A stretch of DNA of 64,000 nucleotides from Pseudomonas monteilii NBRC 103158 = DSM 14164 (GCF_000730605.1 NZ_BBIS01000017.1:62001-126000), one strand, 5' to 3'; positions 34,548 through 44,154 are shown, numbered from the stretch's first letter. The notes: generated by a model from the letters alone, not told the origin. Made by a program: numbers and translations.

Positions 34548-35510
34548 TTACGCGGAAGGCAAATGCTGGATGAACGTCACAATTCGCTCACCCAGCTCGT
34601 GTGCCAGCGGTAGTTCTGGGTTGAGGTAGCTGTCGCGCTGCTGGCTCATGCTTTTGGGGCTGATGCGCAGCATGTGGTTCATGCCGTCGATCAGCACCAG
34701 CTGTGCATCCGGCTTGGCTGCCTTCAGCCGTTCGGCATCGGCCACATCCACCTGCACATCGTTGCGCCCTTGCACGATCAAGGCGGGCATGGGCAGGCGG
34801 GCAAAGGCGGCTGCCGGGTTTTGCTGAAACAGCGAAATCAGGTACGGCTGCACGCTGGGGCGGAACACCTGGCGCAGCGGCGCGGGCACTTCCAGGCTGG
34901 TCTGCCCGGCTTGCAGGCGATCGAGTAGGGCGCTGCCCCCGGCCAGTTGCGCTGGTGGCAGGCGACGGGCCAGCTGTTCGCGCAGGACTTCGGCCAGCGG
35001 TCGCCCACTGCCGGCCAGGGTGATCACCGCACTGGCACCTGCCTGCTCGGCGGCCAGGCTGGCGATCAGCGCGCCTTCGCTGTGGCCAACAAGGATCAGC
35101 TGGCCGAAGCGGGGGTCGGCTTTCAGCTTGTGGCTCCAGGCGACCACATCCGCTACGTAGCGCTCCACGCTGAGGTCGCGCTCGTCAGGCGTGGCCGGCT
35201 GGCTGGCGGCCACCCCGCGTTTGTCGTAGCGCACGCTGGCGATGTGCTCGTTGGCCAGCAGCAGGGCCAGGCGCTTGAGGTTGTCGACCCGGCCCGACGC
35301 CGGGTTGTTGCCATCGCGGTCGGTGGGGCCGGAGCCGGCGATGATCAGCACCACCGGCGGCGGCGTGGCCTGTTGCGGCAACAGCAGGCTACCGTGCAGC
35401 ACGCCCTGGCCGGTGTCCAGGTCGATGGGGCGTTGCAGCACGGTGGCGGCGGCGGCCTGGGCCAGGCTGGTGCACAGTAGGAAGAGCAGGGCGACGAGGC
35501 GCGACATCAT
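34548..35510 (-). CDS. secreted alpha/beta hydrolase
   Basis: 320 residues. N-terminal signal peptide ([15 protein letters not shown], cleavage near residue 20). The fold shows the oxyanion segment [18 protein letters not shown], the nucleophile elbow GHSEGA ([16 protein letters not shown]), Asp in [14 protein letters not shown] and His in DGMNHMLR. A periplasmic esterase or acyl-peptidase-like hydrolase is likely; substrate unknown. The start may be the first or the second Met. It lies leftward, divergent from aroC. Confidence 0.88.
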   Translation of the reverse strand: MMSRLVALLFLLCTSLAQAAAATVLQRPIDLDTGQGVLHGSLLLPQQATPPPVVLIIAGSGPTDRDGNNPASGRVDNLKRLALLLANEHIASVRYDKRGVAASQPATPDERDLSVERYVADVVAWSHKLKADPRFGQLILVGHSEGALIASLAAEQAGASAVITLAGSGRPLAEVLREQLARRLPPAQLAGGSALLDRLQAGQTSLEVPAPLRQVFRPSVQPYLISLFQQNPAAAFARLPMPALIVQGRNDVQVDVADAERLKAAKPDAQLVLIDGMNHMLRISPKSMSQQRDSYLNPELPLAHELGERIVTFIQHLPSA

Positions 35511-35584
35511 GCAGTACTACATGGGGAGATGCAGCTTTGACCTAATGTTCGTTGGAAGGTTCTCTGGCAGTGCAAGGCTGGCTC

Positions 35585-35616
35585 GGCCTCTTCGCAGCCC
35601 AGCCAGCGAAGAGGCC
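35585..35616. repeat. REP-type palindrome upstream of aroC
   Basis: 11-bp arms GGCCTCTTCGC / GCGAAGAGGCC with a 10-nt centre. Same core as the palindromes at 36784, 38553 and 40269. Confidence 0.65.
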
Positions 35617-35685
35617 AGCACAGGCGAGCAAACCATCTGTATACTGCCGCTTTCGTTCACCTCAGGCAGAACTCGCGGAGCGTCC

Positions 35686-36777
35686 ATGTCCGGCAATACC
35701 TACGGCAAGCTGTTCACTGTCACCACCGCTGGCGAAAGCCATGGCCCGGCGTTGGTCGCCATTGTCGATGGATGCCCTCCGGGCCTGGAGATTTCCCTGG
35801 CCGACCTGCAGCACGACCTCGACCGGCGCAAGCCCGGCACCAGCCGGCACACCACACAGCGTCAGGAAGCCGACGAGGTGGAAATCCTCTCTGGCGTGTT
35901 CGAAGGCCGTACCACGGGCTGCTCGATCGGCCTGCTGATTCGCAACACTGACCAGAAGTCCAAGGACTACTCGGCCATCAAGGACCTGTTCCGCCCGGCC
36001 CACGCCGACTACACCTACCATCACAAGTACGGCATCCGCGACTACCGTGGTGGTGGCCGCAGCTCGGCCCGTGAAACCGCCATGCGCGTGGCTGCCGGTG
36101 CCATTGCCAAGAAATACCTGGCCACCCAGGGCATTACCGTGCGTGGCTACATGAGCCAGCTGGGCCCGATCGAAATCCCGTTCAAGACCTGGGAATCGGT
36201 GGAGCAGAACGCTTTCTTCAGCCCCGACCCGGACAAGGTACCGGAGCTCGAGGCCTACATGGACCAGCTGCGCCGGGACCAGGATTCGGTGGGTGCCAAG
36301 ATCACCGTGGTGGCCGAAGGCGTGATGCCGGGTCTGGGCGAACCGATCTTCGACCGTCTGGACGCAGAACTGGCCCACGCGCTGATGAGCATCAACGCGG
36401 TCAAGGGCGTGGAAATTGGTGCCGGCTTCGCCAGCGTTGCCCAGCGTGGTACCGAACACCGTGACGAGTTGACCCCGGAAGGCTTCCTCAGCAACAACGC
36501 CGGCGGCATCCTGGGTGGCATTTCCTCGGGCCAGCCGATCGTTGCTCACCTGGCGCTGAAACCGACCTCCAGCATCACCACCCCGGGCCGTTCGATCGAC
36601 ATCGACGGCAACCCGGTGGACGTCATCACCAAAGGCCGCCACGACCCGTGCGTGGGCATCCGCGCTACGCCGATCGCCGAGGCGATGATGGCCATCGCGC
36701 TGATGGACCACCTGCTGCGTCACCGTGCGCAGAATGCTGATGTAAAAGTGAATACCCCGGTGCTGGGCCAGCTCTGA
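35686..36777 (+). CDS. aroC: chorismate synthase
   Basis: 363 residues. It converts EPSP to chorismate with reduced FMN, the last common step to aromatic amino acids, folate and quinones. Signatures: [19 protein letters not shown] at residues 16-34, [20 protein letters not shown] and [15 protein letters not shown] near the C-terminus. The ATG at 35686 gives the standard N-terminus [10 protein letters not shown]. Single gene flanked by REP palindromes. Confidence 0.98.
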   Translation: MSGNTYGKLFTVTTAGESHGPALVAIVDGCPPGLEISLADLQHDLDRRKPGTSRHTTQRQEADEVEILSGVFEGRTTGCSIGLLIRNTDQKSKDYSAIKDLFRPAHADYTYHHKYGIRDYRGGGRSSARETAMRVAAGAIAKKYLATQGITVRGYMSQLGPIEIPFKTWESVEQNAFFSPDPDKVPELEAYMDQLRRDQDSVGAKITVVAEGVMPGLGEPIFDRLDAELAHALMSINAVKGVEIGAGFASVAQRGTEHRDELTPEGFLSNNAGGILGGISSGQPIVAHLALKPTSSITTPGRSIDIDGNPVDVITKGRHDPCVGIRATPIAEAMMAIALMDHLLRHRAQNADVKVNTPVLGQL

Positions 36778-36783
36778 TTCACT

Positions 36784-36827
36784 TGTACCTGCCTCTTCGC
36801 GGGCACGCCCGCGAAGAGGCAGGTACA
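36784..36827. repeat. REP-type palindrome after aroC
   Basis: 21-bp perfect arms (TGTACCTGCCTCTTCGCGGG and one more C, with complement) around a 2-nt loop, 6 bp after the aroC stop. It can also act as a terminator. Confidence 0.75.
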
Positions 36828-36852
36828 TGTAACAACATGATTGGCTGAACCC

Positions 36853-38007
36853 ATGTCCCCGATCCCCTACTGGCGCCTGTCCAGCTTCTATCTCTTCTAC
36901 TTCGCTCTGTTAGGCTCCACCGCCCCCTTCCTGGCGCTGTACTTCGACCACCTGGGCTTCTCCCCGGCACGCATCGGCGAGCTGGTGGCCATCCCCATGC
37001 TGATGCGCTGCGTTGCCCCCAACCTGTGGGGCTGGCTGGGCGACCGCACCGGGCAGCGCCTGCTGATCGTGCGCTTGGGGGCGTTATGCACCCTGGCCAC
37101 CTTCGCCCTGATCTTCTTCGGCAAAAGTTACGCGTGGCTGGCGCTGGTAATGGCCTTGCACGCGTTCTTCTGGCACGCGGTACTGCCCCAGTTCGAGGTC
37201 ATTACCCTGGCCCACCTGCACGGGCAAACGTCCCGCTACAGCCAGGTGCGCCTGTGGGGCTCGATCGGCTTCATCCTGACCGTGGTCGGCCTGGGCCGCC
37301 TGTTCGAATGGCTGAGCCTGGACATCTACCCGGTGGCGTTGGTCACCATCATGGCCGGCATTGTCGCCGCGAGCCTGTGGGTACCCAATGCCCAGCCGGT
37401 GGAGCAAGGTGAGCGCAGCAGCGCCGGTGGCTTTTTGCGGCAGCTGCGTGCCCCCGGGGTGGTCGCGTTCTACGCTTGCGTGGCGCTGATGCAGCTCAGC
37501 CATGGGCCTTACTACACGTTTCTGACCCTTCACCTGGAGCACCTGGGCTACAGCCGTGGTGCCATCGGCTTGCTGTGGGCGCTGGGGGTGGTGGCCGAAG
37601 TGCTGATGTTCATGGTCATGAGCCGCCTGTTCGCCCGCTTCAGCGTGCAGCGGGTGTTGCTGGCCAGTTTCCTGCTGGCGGCCGTACGCTGGCTGTTGCT
37701 GGGCAACCTGGCAGGTGAGCCTGCCGTATTGATCTTTGCCCAGTTGCTGCATGCGGCCACTTTTGGCTGCTTCCATGCCGCCAGCATCGCCTTCGTGCAG
37801 GCCAGCTTCGGCGCCCGCCAACAAGGCCAGGGCCAGGCGCTGTATGCGGCACTGTCGGGTACCGGGGGCGCATTGGGGGCGTTGTATTCGGGCTACAGCT
37901 GGAAACTGCTGGGCCCCACCTTCACCTTTGGTATGGCCAGTGCCGCAGCCTTGGCCGCAGCCGTTATCATTGCCCTTTGTTCGCAACCGACCAGGACCCG
38001 CCCCTGA
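36853..38007 (+). CDS. MFS transporter, HcaT/phenylpropionate type
   Basis: 384 residues with about 12 transmembrane helices. The start YWRLSSFYLFYFALLGSTAP and the loop GWLGDRTGQRLL (MFS motif A-like) resemble the MFS_1-like/HcaT group. Inner-membrane secondary transporter; substrate unknown. The ATG at 36853 is used; a TTG four codons earlier is possible. Its stop overlaps the start of the cupin gene (TGATG at 38005-38009), so both are co-translated, which hints at a shared small-molecule substrate. Confidence 0.88.
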   Translation: MSPIPYWRLSSFYLFYFALLGSTAPFLALYFDHLGFSPARIGELVAIPMLMRCVAPNLWGWLGDRTGQRLLIVRLGALCTLATFALIFFGKSYAWLALVMALHAFFWHAVLPQFEVITLAHLHGQTSRYSQVRLWGSIGFILTVVGLGRLFEWLSLDIYPVALVTIMAGIVAASLWVPNAQPVEQGERSSAGGFLRQLRAPGVVAFYACVALMQLSHGPYYTFLTLHLEHLGYSRGAIGLLWALGVVAEVLMFMVMSRLFARFSVQRVLLASFLLAAVRWLLLGNLAGEPAVLIFAQLLHAATFGCFHAASIAFVQASFGARQQGQGQALYAALSGTGGALGALYSGYSWKLLGPTFTFGMASAAALAAAVIIALCSQPTRTRP

Positions 38008-38543
38008 TGAGCATTCTCAGTGTTTTCCACCCCTCCAGCCCGGAACTGCCGAACAAGGTGCTGACGCACCACGACGATATCGTCGCCACCCTGGCCGAGC
38101 AAGGCGTGCGTTTTGTGCACGCCGGGCATGGCTTGCGGGTGCGCCCTGGTACGGCCGAAGGCGAGGTGCTGGACGCATGCCGTGAGCATCTGGATCAGTT
38201 GATGACGGCGCATGGCAGCAAGGCATTCGTGCTGTTGAACCGCGACGGTGAAGACCCGGCGCAGGTCGATGTGCGCGATGAACATGTGCATGACGCCGAA
38301 GAGGTGTTTGCCGTAGTCAGCGGCCGTGCGCAGGTTGCCCTGCGTTTGGGCGACCAGGTGTATTCGGTGCTGTGCGAGAAGGGTGACCAGTTGGTGGTGC
38401 CGGCGGGGACGCGGCGCTGGGTGGAGCTGGGGGGTACGCCGTTTTGCCTGGCGCTACGGTTGTATGGCAGCGAGCAGGGTGCGCAGGCGCGGTTTACCGG
38501 GGATGTGACTGCGCGGGCGTTTCTGGGGATTGACGAGTTGTAG
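38007..38543 (+). CDS. acireductone-dioxygenase-like cupin, one metal ligand changed
   Basis: 178 residues. The cupin core has DEHVHDAEEVFAVVSG and YSVLCEKGDQLVVPAGTRRW. In acireductone dioxygenase (methionine salvage) the metal is held by His, His and Glu of HxHxxxE plus a His in AGTRHW. Here HVHDAEE fits the first three, but the last reads AGTRRW, Arg for His. So the enzyme may bind metal differently or have another reaction. No mtn genes adjoin it. It overlaps the MFS gene by one base (TGATG). Confidence 0.78.
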   Translation: MSILSVFHPSSPELPNKVLTHHDDIVATLAEQGVRFVHAGHGLRVRPGTAEGEVLDACREHLDQLMTAHGSKAFVLLNRDGEDPAQVDVRDEHVHDAEEVFAVVSGRAQVALRLGDQVYSVLCEKGDQLVVPAGTRRWVELGGTPFCLALRLYGSEQGAQARFTGDVTARAFLGIDEL

Positions 38544-38552
38544 TTGCTTTGC

Positions 38553-38586
38553 GGGTCTCTTCGCGGGCTTGCCCGCGAAGAGACCC
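38553..38586. repeat. REP-type palindrome
   Basis: 16-bp perfect arms GGGTCTCTTCGCGGGC / GCCCGCGAAGAGACCC with a 2-nt loop, between the convergent cupin and DUF3509 genes. Confidence 0.75.
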
Positions 38587-38604
38587 GGTCAGGCAACACA
38601 AACC

Positions 38605-38877
38605 TCAGCGGTAGGTCGGCAGGGCAAACCGCTGCTGGCTCTGCAACATCGAAATCACCGGCAATTCGCTAGCCTGTTCAGCCAGGTCACGGCGAATGGC
38701 ACTGATCGCCCATGACAGCTGCTCGGCACTGTGCAGTTGCGCATAGGTCAGCACTCGGCGGGTAACCTTGCCATCGGCTGCGCGCAGGGTCAGCAGCACG
38801 CCGCCATCGGGACGGGCCTGGGTATTGACCTGGTAAGCAGAAAATACCGAGACGAACTTTTGCTGGATGAGGTCCAT
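38605..38877 (-). CDS. DUF3509 protein
   Basis: 90 residues. MDLIQQKFVSVFSAYQVN and RRVLTYAQLHSAEQLSWAIS followed by a Leu/Ala helix fit the DUF3509 family, which as far as I know is mostly seen in Pseudomonas; function unknown. No signal peptide or membrane segment. The ATG at 38877 has AGGAG 6 bp upstream; the open frame goes on upstream but into an AT-rich non-coding region. Confidence 0.75.
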   Translation of the reverse strand: MDLIQQKFVSVFSAYQVNTQARPDGGVLLTLRAADGKVTRRVLTYAQLHSAEQLSWAISAIRRDLAEQASELPVISMLQSQQRFALPTYR

Positions 38878-39142
38878 ATCAACTCCTGGCTGTTGTGTGG
38901 CAGACATGAGTAGATATTTGCAGCGACCGTGCCAGATCTGAATTTCATGAAAAAACCAGTAAATACAGGGCGTTACGGAAGTTCTACGAAGGCGCCACCG
39001 TGCAGGTTGCATGGTCATGCATTTTGCACAGTGCATTCTGCACGAGTCAGGCATTGCCTATCGGCCCCATAGAAACTGAACCTTTGACCGCACTGGCGTG
39101 CCTGACAAACACTTGGGCAATCATTTATGCCAGGAGGTTCCG

Positions 39143-39667
39143 ATGACCCGCCAGACCACCCCCGCCACCATGACCGACGACGAAACCGCCGCATTCGCCG
39201 AGCAGGTATTCGAACGTGCCCGCCAAGGCGATGCCGAAATGATCGAGCGCCTGCTCGCCAGCGGCCTGCCGGCCAACCTGCGCAACCATAAGGGCGATAC
39301 CCTGCTGATGCTGGCCAGCTACCACGGCCACCACGAAGCAGTGCGCGTGCTGCTGGCCCACGGTGCCGACCCGTTGATTGCCAACGACAACGGCCAGCTG
39401 CCTATCGCCGGGGCCGCCTTCAAGGGGGACCTGGCGATGATCCGGTTGTTGCTTGAGCACGGCGTCCCTGTGGACGCCGCTGCGCAGGACGGGCGCACGG
39501 CTTTGATGCTTGCGGCCATGTTCAATCGCAGCGAGATCCTCGACTACCTGCTGGCCCAAGGCGCCGACCCGGCGCGCCAGGATGCCCGTGGCGCCACTGC
39601 GCTGATGGCGGCGCAAACCATGGGGGCCGTAGACGCCGCCGCCCGCCTGCAAACGCTGGCCGGCTAA
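39143..39667 (+). CDS. ankyrin-repeat protein
   Basis: 174 residues. Four ankyrin repeats from about residue 38: GLPANLRNHKGDTLLMLASY, GADPLIANDNGQLPIAGAA, GVPVDAAAQDGRTALMLAAM and GADPARQDARGATALMAAQ. No signal peptide, so cytoplasmic; a protein-interaction module whose partner is unknown. In Pseudomonas a similar ankyrin gene (ankB) adjoins catalase, but no catalase is here. The ATG at 39143 has AGGAGG 6 bp upstream, which decides the start. Confidence 0.9.
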   Translation: MTRQTTPATMTDDETAAFAEQVFERARQGDAEMIERLLASGLPANLRNHKGDTLLMLASYHGHHEAVRVLLAHGADPLIANDNGQLPIAGAAFKGDLAMIRLLLEHGVPVDAAAQDGRTALMLAAMFNRSEILDYLLAQGADPARQDARGATALMAAQTMGAVDAAARLQTLAG

Positions 39668-39727
39668 CCACCTGGGGGCATTTGCGGCTATCCTTGGCGA
39701 CTTTTCACCCGTCGCAGGCCCCCTTTC

Positions 39728-40258
39728 ATGAAAACTCAGTTGCTCGAATTCATCAGCCTCATTGGCGCTGGCTGCATGCGCGAGGCCGACATCGAGCGCA
39801 TCGCCGACGAGGCCGCCCAGGCCTATGCTGACCCGGCTGCTTTCCTGGCCGCCAACCCCGATATCAACTACGACGACACGTTCCCGATTCCGCTGGGTGA
39901 ATGGGTGGTGCTGGGCAGCCTGCCGGACACCGTGGTATTCCAGGCTGACAGCTACCAGGACCTGTTCCAGCAGATCAGCGACTCGTTCGACAACAGCGTG
40001 CCGTTCACCCTCAAGCCCAAGCAGCTGGCCCGTACCGAGCCACTGACCGCGCTCAACCGCATTCAGGTGCAGATGGGGGCGTTGAACAAAGAGGCTGGGG
40101 GTTATGTGCTGCTGAACTTCAGCCAGTTGCTGGATGACGAGCTGCAGATGGTGATGGTGGGGCAGAACGACCTGGCGCGGGTGCTGGAGTTGGGGGCAGA
40201 GGTGGGCATCAAGGTGGAGCCGGCTTTGGAAGCCCTGAAGGTCGCCGTCCACATTTGA
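39728..40258 (+). CDS. conserved hypothetical acidic protein
   Basis: 176 residues, acidic, no signal peptide or membrane helix. No family recognised. Landmarks are GAGCMREADIERIADEAA, FPIPLGEWVVLGSLPDTVV and KEAGGYVLLNFSQLLDDELQ. Regular alternation of helix- and strand-forming segments suggests a folded soluble protein. It follows the ankyrin gene by 60 bp in the same direction, so it may be co-transcribed. Ends next to a REP palindrome. Confidence 0.75.
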   Translation: MKTQLLEFISLIGAGCMREADIERIADEAAQAYADPAAFLAANPDINYDDTFPIPLGEWVVLGSLPDTVVFQADSYQDLFQQISDSFDNSVPFTLKPKQLARTEPLTALNRIQVQMGALNKEAGGYVLLNFSQLLDDELQMVMVGQNDLARVLELGAEVGIKVEPALEALKVAVHI

Positions 40259-40268
40259 GTTCGCCTAT

Positions 40269-40300
40269 GGCCTCTTCGCAGGCGAGCCCGCGAAGAGGCC
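40269..40300. repeat. REP-type palindrome
   Basis: 11-bp arms GGCCTCTTCGC / GCGAAGAGGCC with a 10-nt centre, between convergent genes. Confidence 0.7.
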
Positions 40301-40320
40301 AGTACAGGCAACGTGAAACT

Positions 40321-41259
40321 TCAGCCCAACGCGGTATCCAGAAACATCATCACCGCAAACCCACCCATCAACCCCAGGGTCGCCGCCGTCTGGTGCCCGT
40401 TGCGGTGGGTTTCCGGGATCACTTCGTGGCTGACCACAAAGATCATCGCCCCCGCCGCCAGCCCCATGCTGATTGGATAGGCGAGGGCAAAGCCTGTGGA
40501 AATCCCCAGCCCGATCACCGCCCCCAGTGGCTCCATCAGCCCCGAACCTATAGCCACCAGCGCCGCCTTCAGGCTCGACAACCCGGTGGCACGCAGGGCG
40601 AGGGCCACGGCCAGCCCCTCAGGGATGTCCTGAATGGCAATAGCGCTGGTCAGCGGCAAGCCGATGCTCATGTCGCCATTGGCGAAGCTCACACCAATGG
40701 CCATGCCTTCAGGCAGGTTGTGCAGGGTGATCGCCAGCACGAACAGCCACACCCGGCTGATGCGCTCGGCTTCGGGGCCGCAGGGGCCGGTGCTTTCATG
40801 CTCGTGCGGGGTGAAGCGGTCCAGGCCCAGCATCAACAGCACGCCCAACCCCATGCCCAGCACCACGGTAAAGGCCGCAGCCGGGCCGTTGCCGGTAATT
40901 TCACGCGCGGCATCCAGGCCCGGCAGAATCAGCGAAAACGAACTGGCCGCCAGCATCATGCCGGCGGCAAAGCCCAGCATTACGTCCTGGGTGCGGGCGC
41001 TGACATCGCGCAGCACCACCGCCAGCACAGCGCCCAGCGCGGTAGCCCCAAAGCCGGACAACCCGCCCAACACGGCCAGGTGCAGGTTGTCGGCGTGGTC
41101 GCCGTTTACCGCGTTCCACACGCTGGCGCCCAGCAGCACGACCACCGCCAGCAGGCTAAGACCGAGGCCGGCGCTGAGCCAGGGGGTGTTCACGGCCTGC
41201 TGGCGCCAGGCGTTCAGCAGTGAGGGTGGGGTGGCGCTTTGCGTGTGGGCGGAGGGCAT
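40321..41259 (-). CDS. ZIP-family metal transporter
   Basis: 312 residues, eight predicted helices. The metal-binding helices IV and V show ITLHNLPEGMAIG and AIQDIPEGLAVA, the ZIP signature with His/Pro/Glu ligands. Other landmarks are GFAAGMMLAASSFSLILPGL and FVVSHEVIPETHRNG. Of the GufA subgroup; imports zinc or another divalent metal across the inner membrane. A loop with HEHES before helix IV could bind metal. Start at 41259 (MPSAHTQS). No Zur-like site was identified. Confidence 0.92.
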   Translation of the reverse strand: MPSAHTQSATPPSLLNAWRQQAVNTPWLSAGLGLSLLAVVVLLGASVWNAVNGDHADNLHLAVLGGLSGFGATALGAVLAVVLRDVSARTQDVMLGFAAGMMLAASSFSLILPGLDAAREITGNGPAAAFTVVLGMGLGVLLMLGLDRFTPHEHESTGPCGPEAERISRVWLFVLAITLHNLPEGMAIGVSFANGDMSIGLPLTSAIAIQDIPEGLAVALALRATGLSSLKAALVAIGSGLMEPLGAVIGLGISTGFALAYPISMGLAAGAMIFVVSHEVIPETHRNGHQTAATLGLMGGFAVMMFLDTALG

Positions 41260-41385
41260 ACGAACCTCGAATCAATGAATACAGGCAGTCTACTCAGAGA
41301 CCTGCGCCAGCCGCCAAGGATTCGCTTCTATCGGCGCGATAGCTGACTATGCTGTGCAGCAAAGCCTTTTGACAGGAGTTTAAGC

Positions 41386-41577
41386 ATGGGGTCTACATTC
41401 AACAGCCTGGTAGGGCTGATCATTCTGGCGCTGGATATCTGGGCCATCCTCAATGTGATCAAGAGTGGCAGCGAGGTGGGCATCAAAGTGTTGTGGATCT
41501 TGCTGATCGCTTTGCTGCCGGTGGTGGGGCTGGTTATTTGGGCCATCGCGGGGCCGCGGGGGAATGTGCGCATCTGA
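41386..41577 (+). CDS. PLD-nuclease N-terminal-like small membrane protein
   Basis: 63 residues, two transmembrane helices (LVGLIILALDIWAILNVI and VLWILLIALLPVVGLVIWAI) joined by a short loop. The pattern DIWAILNVIKS and LPVVGLVIWAIAGPRG is that of the PLDc_N domain found at the N-terminus of cardiolipin synthases, here as a stand-alone protein. Function unknown. AGGAG lies 8 bp before the ATG. It precedes the LTA-synthase-like gene by 141 bp in the same direction. Confidence 0.85.
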   Translation: MGSTFNSLVGLIILALDIWAILNVIKSGSEVGIKVLWILLIALLPVVGLVIWAIAGPRGNVRI

Positions 41578-41718
41578 AAGGCCGGCACAGACAAAACCCG
41601 CAACACCCCAGTGACAAAATTTTCACATTGGTTTAAACAGAATCCGCACCCGCACAATGCTGCGTTGGCCTAGCGCCAGCGCCTCTTCGCAAACCGCAAT
41701 CCTAGGACCTTCCCATTC

Positions 41719-43776
41719 ATGGCTAACACGGACGCCTTGAAGCAACAGGGCGCGCGAACGTCGTTTTCGCCGACCCTGAAATCCCACCTGGCCTACACGC
41801 TGCTCAGTGGCCTGGTGATCATGCTGATGCTCAGCCTGGTGCGCCTGGCGCTGCTGGTCTACAACAGTGACATGGTCGGCGATACGCCGTATTCCACGGT
41901 AGCCGAAGGCTTCCTCAACGGCTTGCGCTTCGACCTGCGGGTGGTGGTGTACCTCAGCATCCCGCTGCTGCTGGCGATCCTCAGCCCCTGGGCCATGGCC
42001 CGGCGTGGCGTGTTCCGCTTCTGGCTGACCCTTACCTCCAGCGTGGTGATGTTCCTCGGCCTGATGGAGATGGACTTCTACCGCGAGTTCCACCAGCGCC
42101 TCAACGGCCTGGTGTTCCAGTACATCAAGGAAGACCCGAAAACCGTCATGAGCATGCTCTGGTACGGCTTCCCGGTGGTGCGCTACCTGCTGGCCTGGGC
42201 CTTCGGCACCTGGCTGTTGAGCCTGCTGTTCAAGGGTATTGACCGTGCCACCCGGGGTGAGGGCGTGCAGCGCGTTGCACCGTGGTACAACCGCCTGGCG
42301 GTGTTCATGGTGATTTTGCTGGTGGCCGTGGTCGCTGCCCGTGGCACCCTGCGCCAAGGGCCGCCGATGCGCTGGGGTGATGCCTTCACCACCGATTCCA
42401 ACTTCGTCAACCAGCTGGGCCTGAACGGCACTCTGACCCTGATCGATGCCGCCAAGAGCCGCTTCGGCGAAGACCGCGCCAACATCTGGAAGCCGGTGCT
42501 GGAGCAGAACGTGGCCACGCAAAGCGTGCGCGAACAGCTGCTGACCGCCAACGATACCCTGGTCGATGCCGACGAGGCTGCCATCCGCCGTGACTTCGTG
42601 CCGCCGGCTGACCGCACCTTGCCGATCAAGAACGTGGTGGTGATCCTGATGGAGAGCTTTGCCGGCCACTCGGTGGGCGCGCTGGGCAGCCCCAACAACA
42701 TCACCCCGTACTTCGACAAGCTGGCCAAAGAAGGCCTGCTGTTCGACCGCTTCTTCTCCAACGGCACCCATACCCACCAGGGCATGTTTGCCACCATGGC
42801 TTGCTTCCCCAACCTGCCAGGCTTCGAGTACCTGATGCAAACCCCGGAAGGCGGCCACAAGCTGTCTGGCCTGCCGGCCCTGCTTAGCGCCCGCGACTAC
42901 GACGACGTGTACGTCTACAACGGCGACTTTGCCTGGGACAACCAGTCCGGGTTCTTCGGCAACCAGGGCATGACCACCTTCATCGGCCGTAACGACTTCG
43001 TCAACCCGGTGTTCTCCGACCCGACCTGGGGTGTGTCCGACCAGGACATGTTCGACCGCGGCAACGAGGAACTGGCCAAGCACGACGGCAAGAAGCCGAT
43101 CTACGCGCTGCTGCAAACGCTGTCTAACCATACGCCTTACGCGCTGCCGAAAGACCTGCCCGTCGAGAAGGTCACCGGCCAGGGCCGCCTGGACGAGCAC
43201 CTCACCGCCATGCGTTATTCGGATTGGGCGCTGGGCCAGTTCTTCGAGAAGGCGCGTAAAGAGCCTTACTTCAAGGAAACGCTGTTCGTCATTGTCGGCG
43301 ACCACGGCTTTGGCAACCACCAGCAGGTCACCGAGCTGGACCTGGGCCGTTTCAACGTACCGTTGCTGCTGATTGCCCCGGGCATTCAGGAGAAGTTCGG
43401 TGCGGTGAATCACACCGTGGGTACCCAGGTCGATATCGTGCCGACCATCATGGGCCGCCTGGGTGGCCAGACCCGTCACCAGTGCTGGGGCCGCGACCTG
43501 CTCAACCTGCCTGAAGGCGACCAGGGTGTGGGCATGATCAAGCCGTCGGGCAGCGAGCAGATCGTTGGCCTGGTACAGGGCGACCGCATCCTGATCGAGT
43601 CCAAGGACATGAGCCCGCGCATGTACCGCTACCAGCTGGGCAGCGAGTTCAAGGCTGAGCTGATCGAAAGCCCGGACCAACCGGAAATGCTCAAGAAGCT
43701 CGAAGCGTACATTCAGACCGCGACCAAGAGCTTGCTGGATAACACCGCTGGCGTGGTGCACGGCACACCGAAGTAA
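41719..43776 (+). CDS. LTA-synthase-family phosphotransferase/sulfatase
   Basis: 685 residues. Five hydrophobic helices fill residues about 25-205 and an alkaline-phosphatase-like domain faces the periplasm. Active-site blocks: VVVILMESFAGHSVGALG (metal Glu), NGTHTHQGMFATMACFPN (Thr nucleophile) and FVIVGDHGFGNH (metal Asp/His). Relatives in Gram-negatives transfer phosphoglycerol or phosphoethanolamine to periplasmic glucans or lipids. No EptA-type cysteine pattern is evident, so a phosphoglycerol transferase is the better guess. Two hairpins follow the stop. Confidence 0.9.
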   Translation: MANTDALKQQGARTSFSPTLKSHLAYTLLSGLVIMLMLSLVRLALLVYNSDMVGDTPYSTVAEGFLNGLRFDLRVVVYLSIPLLLAILSPWAMARRGVFRFWLTLTSSVVMFLGLMEMDFYREFHQRLNGLVFQYIKEDPKTVMSMLWYGFPVVRYLLAWAFGTWLLSLLFKGIDRATRGEGVQRVAPWYNRLAVFMVILLVAVVAARGTLRQGPPMRWGDAFTTDSNFVNQLGLNGTLTLIDAAKSRFGEDRANIWKPVLEQNVATQSVREQLLTANDTLVDADEAAIRRDFVPPADRTLPIKNVVVILMESFAGHSVGALGSPNNITPYFDKLAKEGLLFDRFFSNGTHTHQGMFATMACFPNLPGFEYLMQTPEGGHKLSGLPALLSARDYDDVYVYNGDFAWDNQSGFFGNQGMTTFIGRNDFVNPVFSDPTWGVSDQDMFDRGNEELAKHDGKKPIYALLQTLSNHTPYALPKDLPVEKVTGQGRLDEHLTAMRYSDWALGQFFEKARKEPYFKETLFVIVGDHGFGNHQQVTELDLGRFNVPLLLIAPGIQEKFGAVNHTVGTQVDIVPTIMGRLGGQTRHQCWGRDLLNLPEGDQGVGMIKPSGSEQIVGLVQGDRILIESKDMSPRMYRYQLGSEFKAELIESPDQPEMLKKLEAYIQTATKSLLDNTAGVVHGTPK

Positions 43777-43785
43777 CGCTGCTAC

Positions 43786-43825
43786 ATGGGCCGCATTGCG
43801 GCCCATTCGCGGCTAAAGCCGCGAA
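43786..43825. terminator. two adjacent hairpins after the LTA-synthase-like gene
   Basis: First stem ATGGGCCGC / GCGGCCCAT (43786-43806), immediately followed by TTCGCGGCT / AGCCGCGAA (43806-43825), a REP-like core. Together a likely 3-prime end. Confidence 0.55.
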
Positions 43826-43917
43826 GAGGCCAGCGCAGACTGAACATTCTCCCAGCCCCAAGGTCAGTTATTCAGGCATCACCCAACTGGTGTTCTTGAA
43901 TTGAGAGGGCTCGTTCA

Positions 43918-44154
43918 ATGAAAGCGTGGGAAGTCATCTTTGCCGATCAGAAAGGCGAACCGTCCACCATGACCCTGCGGGCCGAGCACTGTCCCAGCGA
44001 AGAGGACGCCGCGCGGGCCATCCGTTCGCACCTGTTCCCGGTGATGGACGAGCTGGACCTCAACGACTTCCAGGACCGCACCATTTCCCCCACCGCCCGC
44101 TGGCTGAAAGAACATAGCGGCGTGACTATCACCAGCATTCACGAAGCACCCTGA
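43918..44154 (+). CDS. small hypothetical protein
   Basis: 78 residues, soluble and acidic. No family recognised; contains MKAWEVIFADQKGEPSTM and SPTARWLKEHSGVTITSIHE, with alternating strand and helix. The coding reading is supported by third-position GC bias and an intact frame. It lies alone between the LTA-synthase-like gene and rraB, same direction. Confidence 0.65.
   Translation: MKAWEVIFADQKGEPSTMTLRAEHCPSEEDAARAIRSHLFPVMDELDLNDFQDRTISPTARWLKEHSGVTITSIHEAP

Noticed and set aside
41623..43806. 727-codon minus-strand open frame opposite the LTA-synthase-like gene
   Set aside because: Antisense to a gene with full active-site motifs; the translation is rich in His, Gln and Val without a fold.
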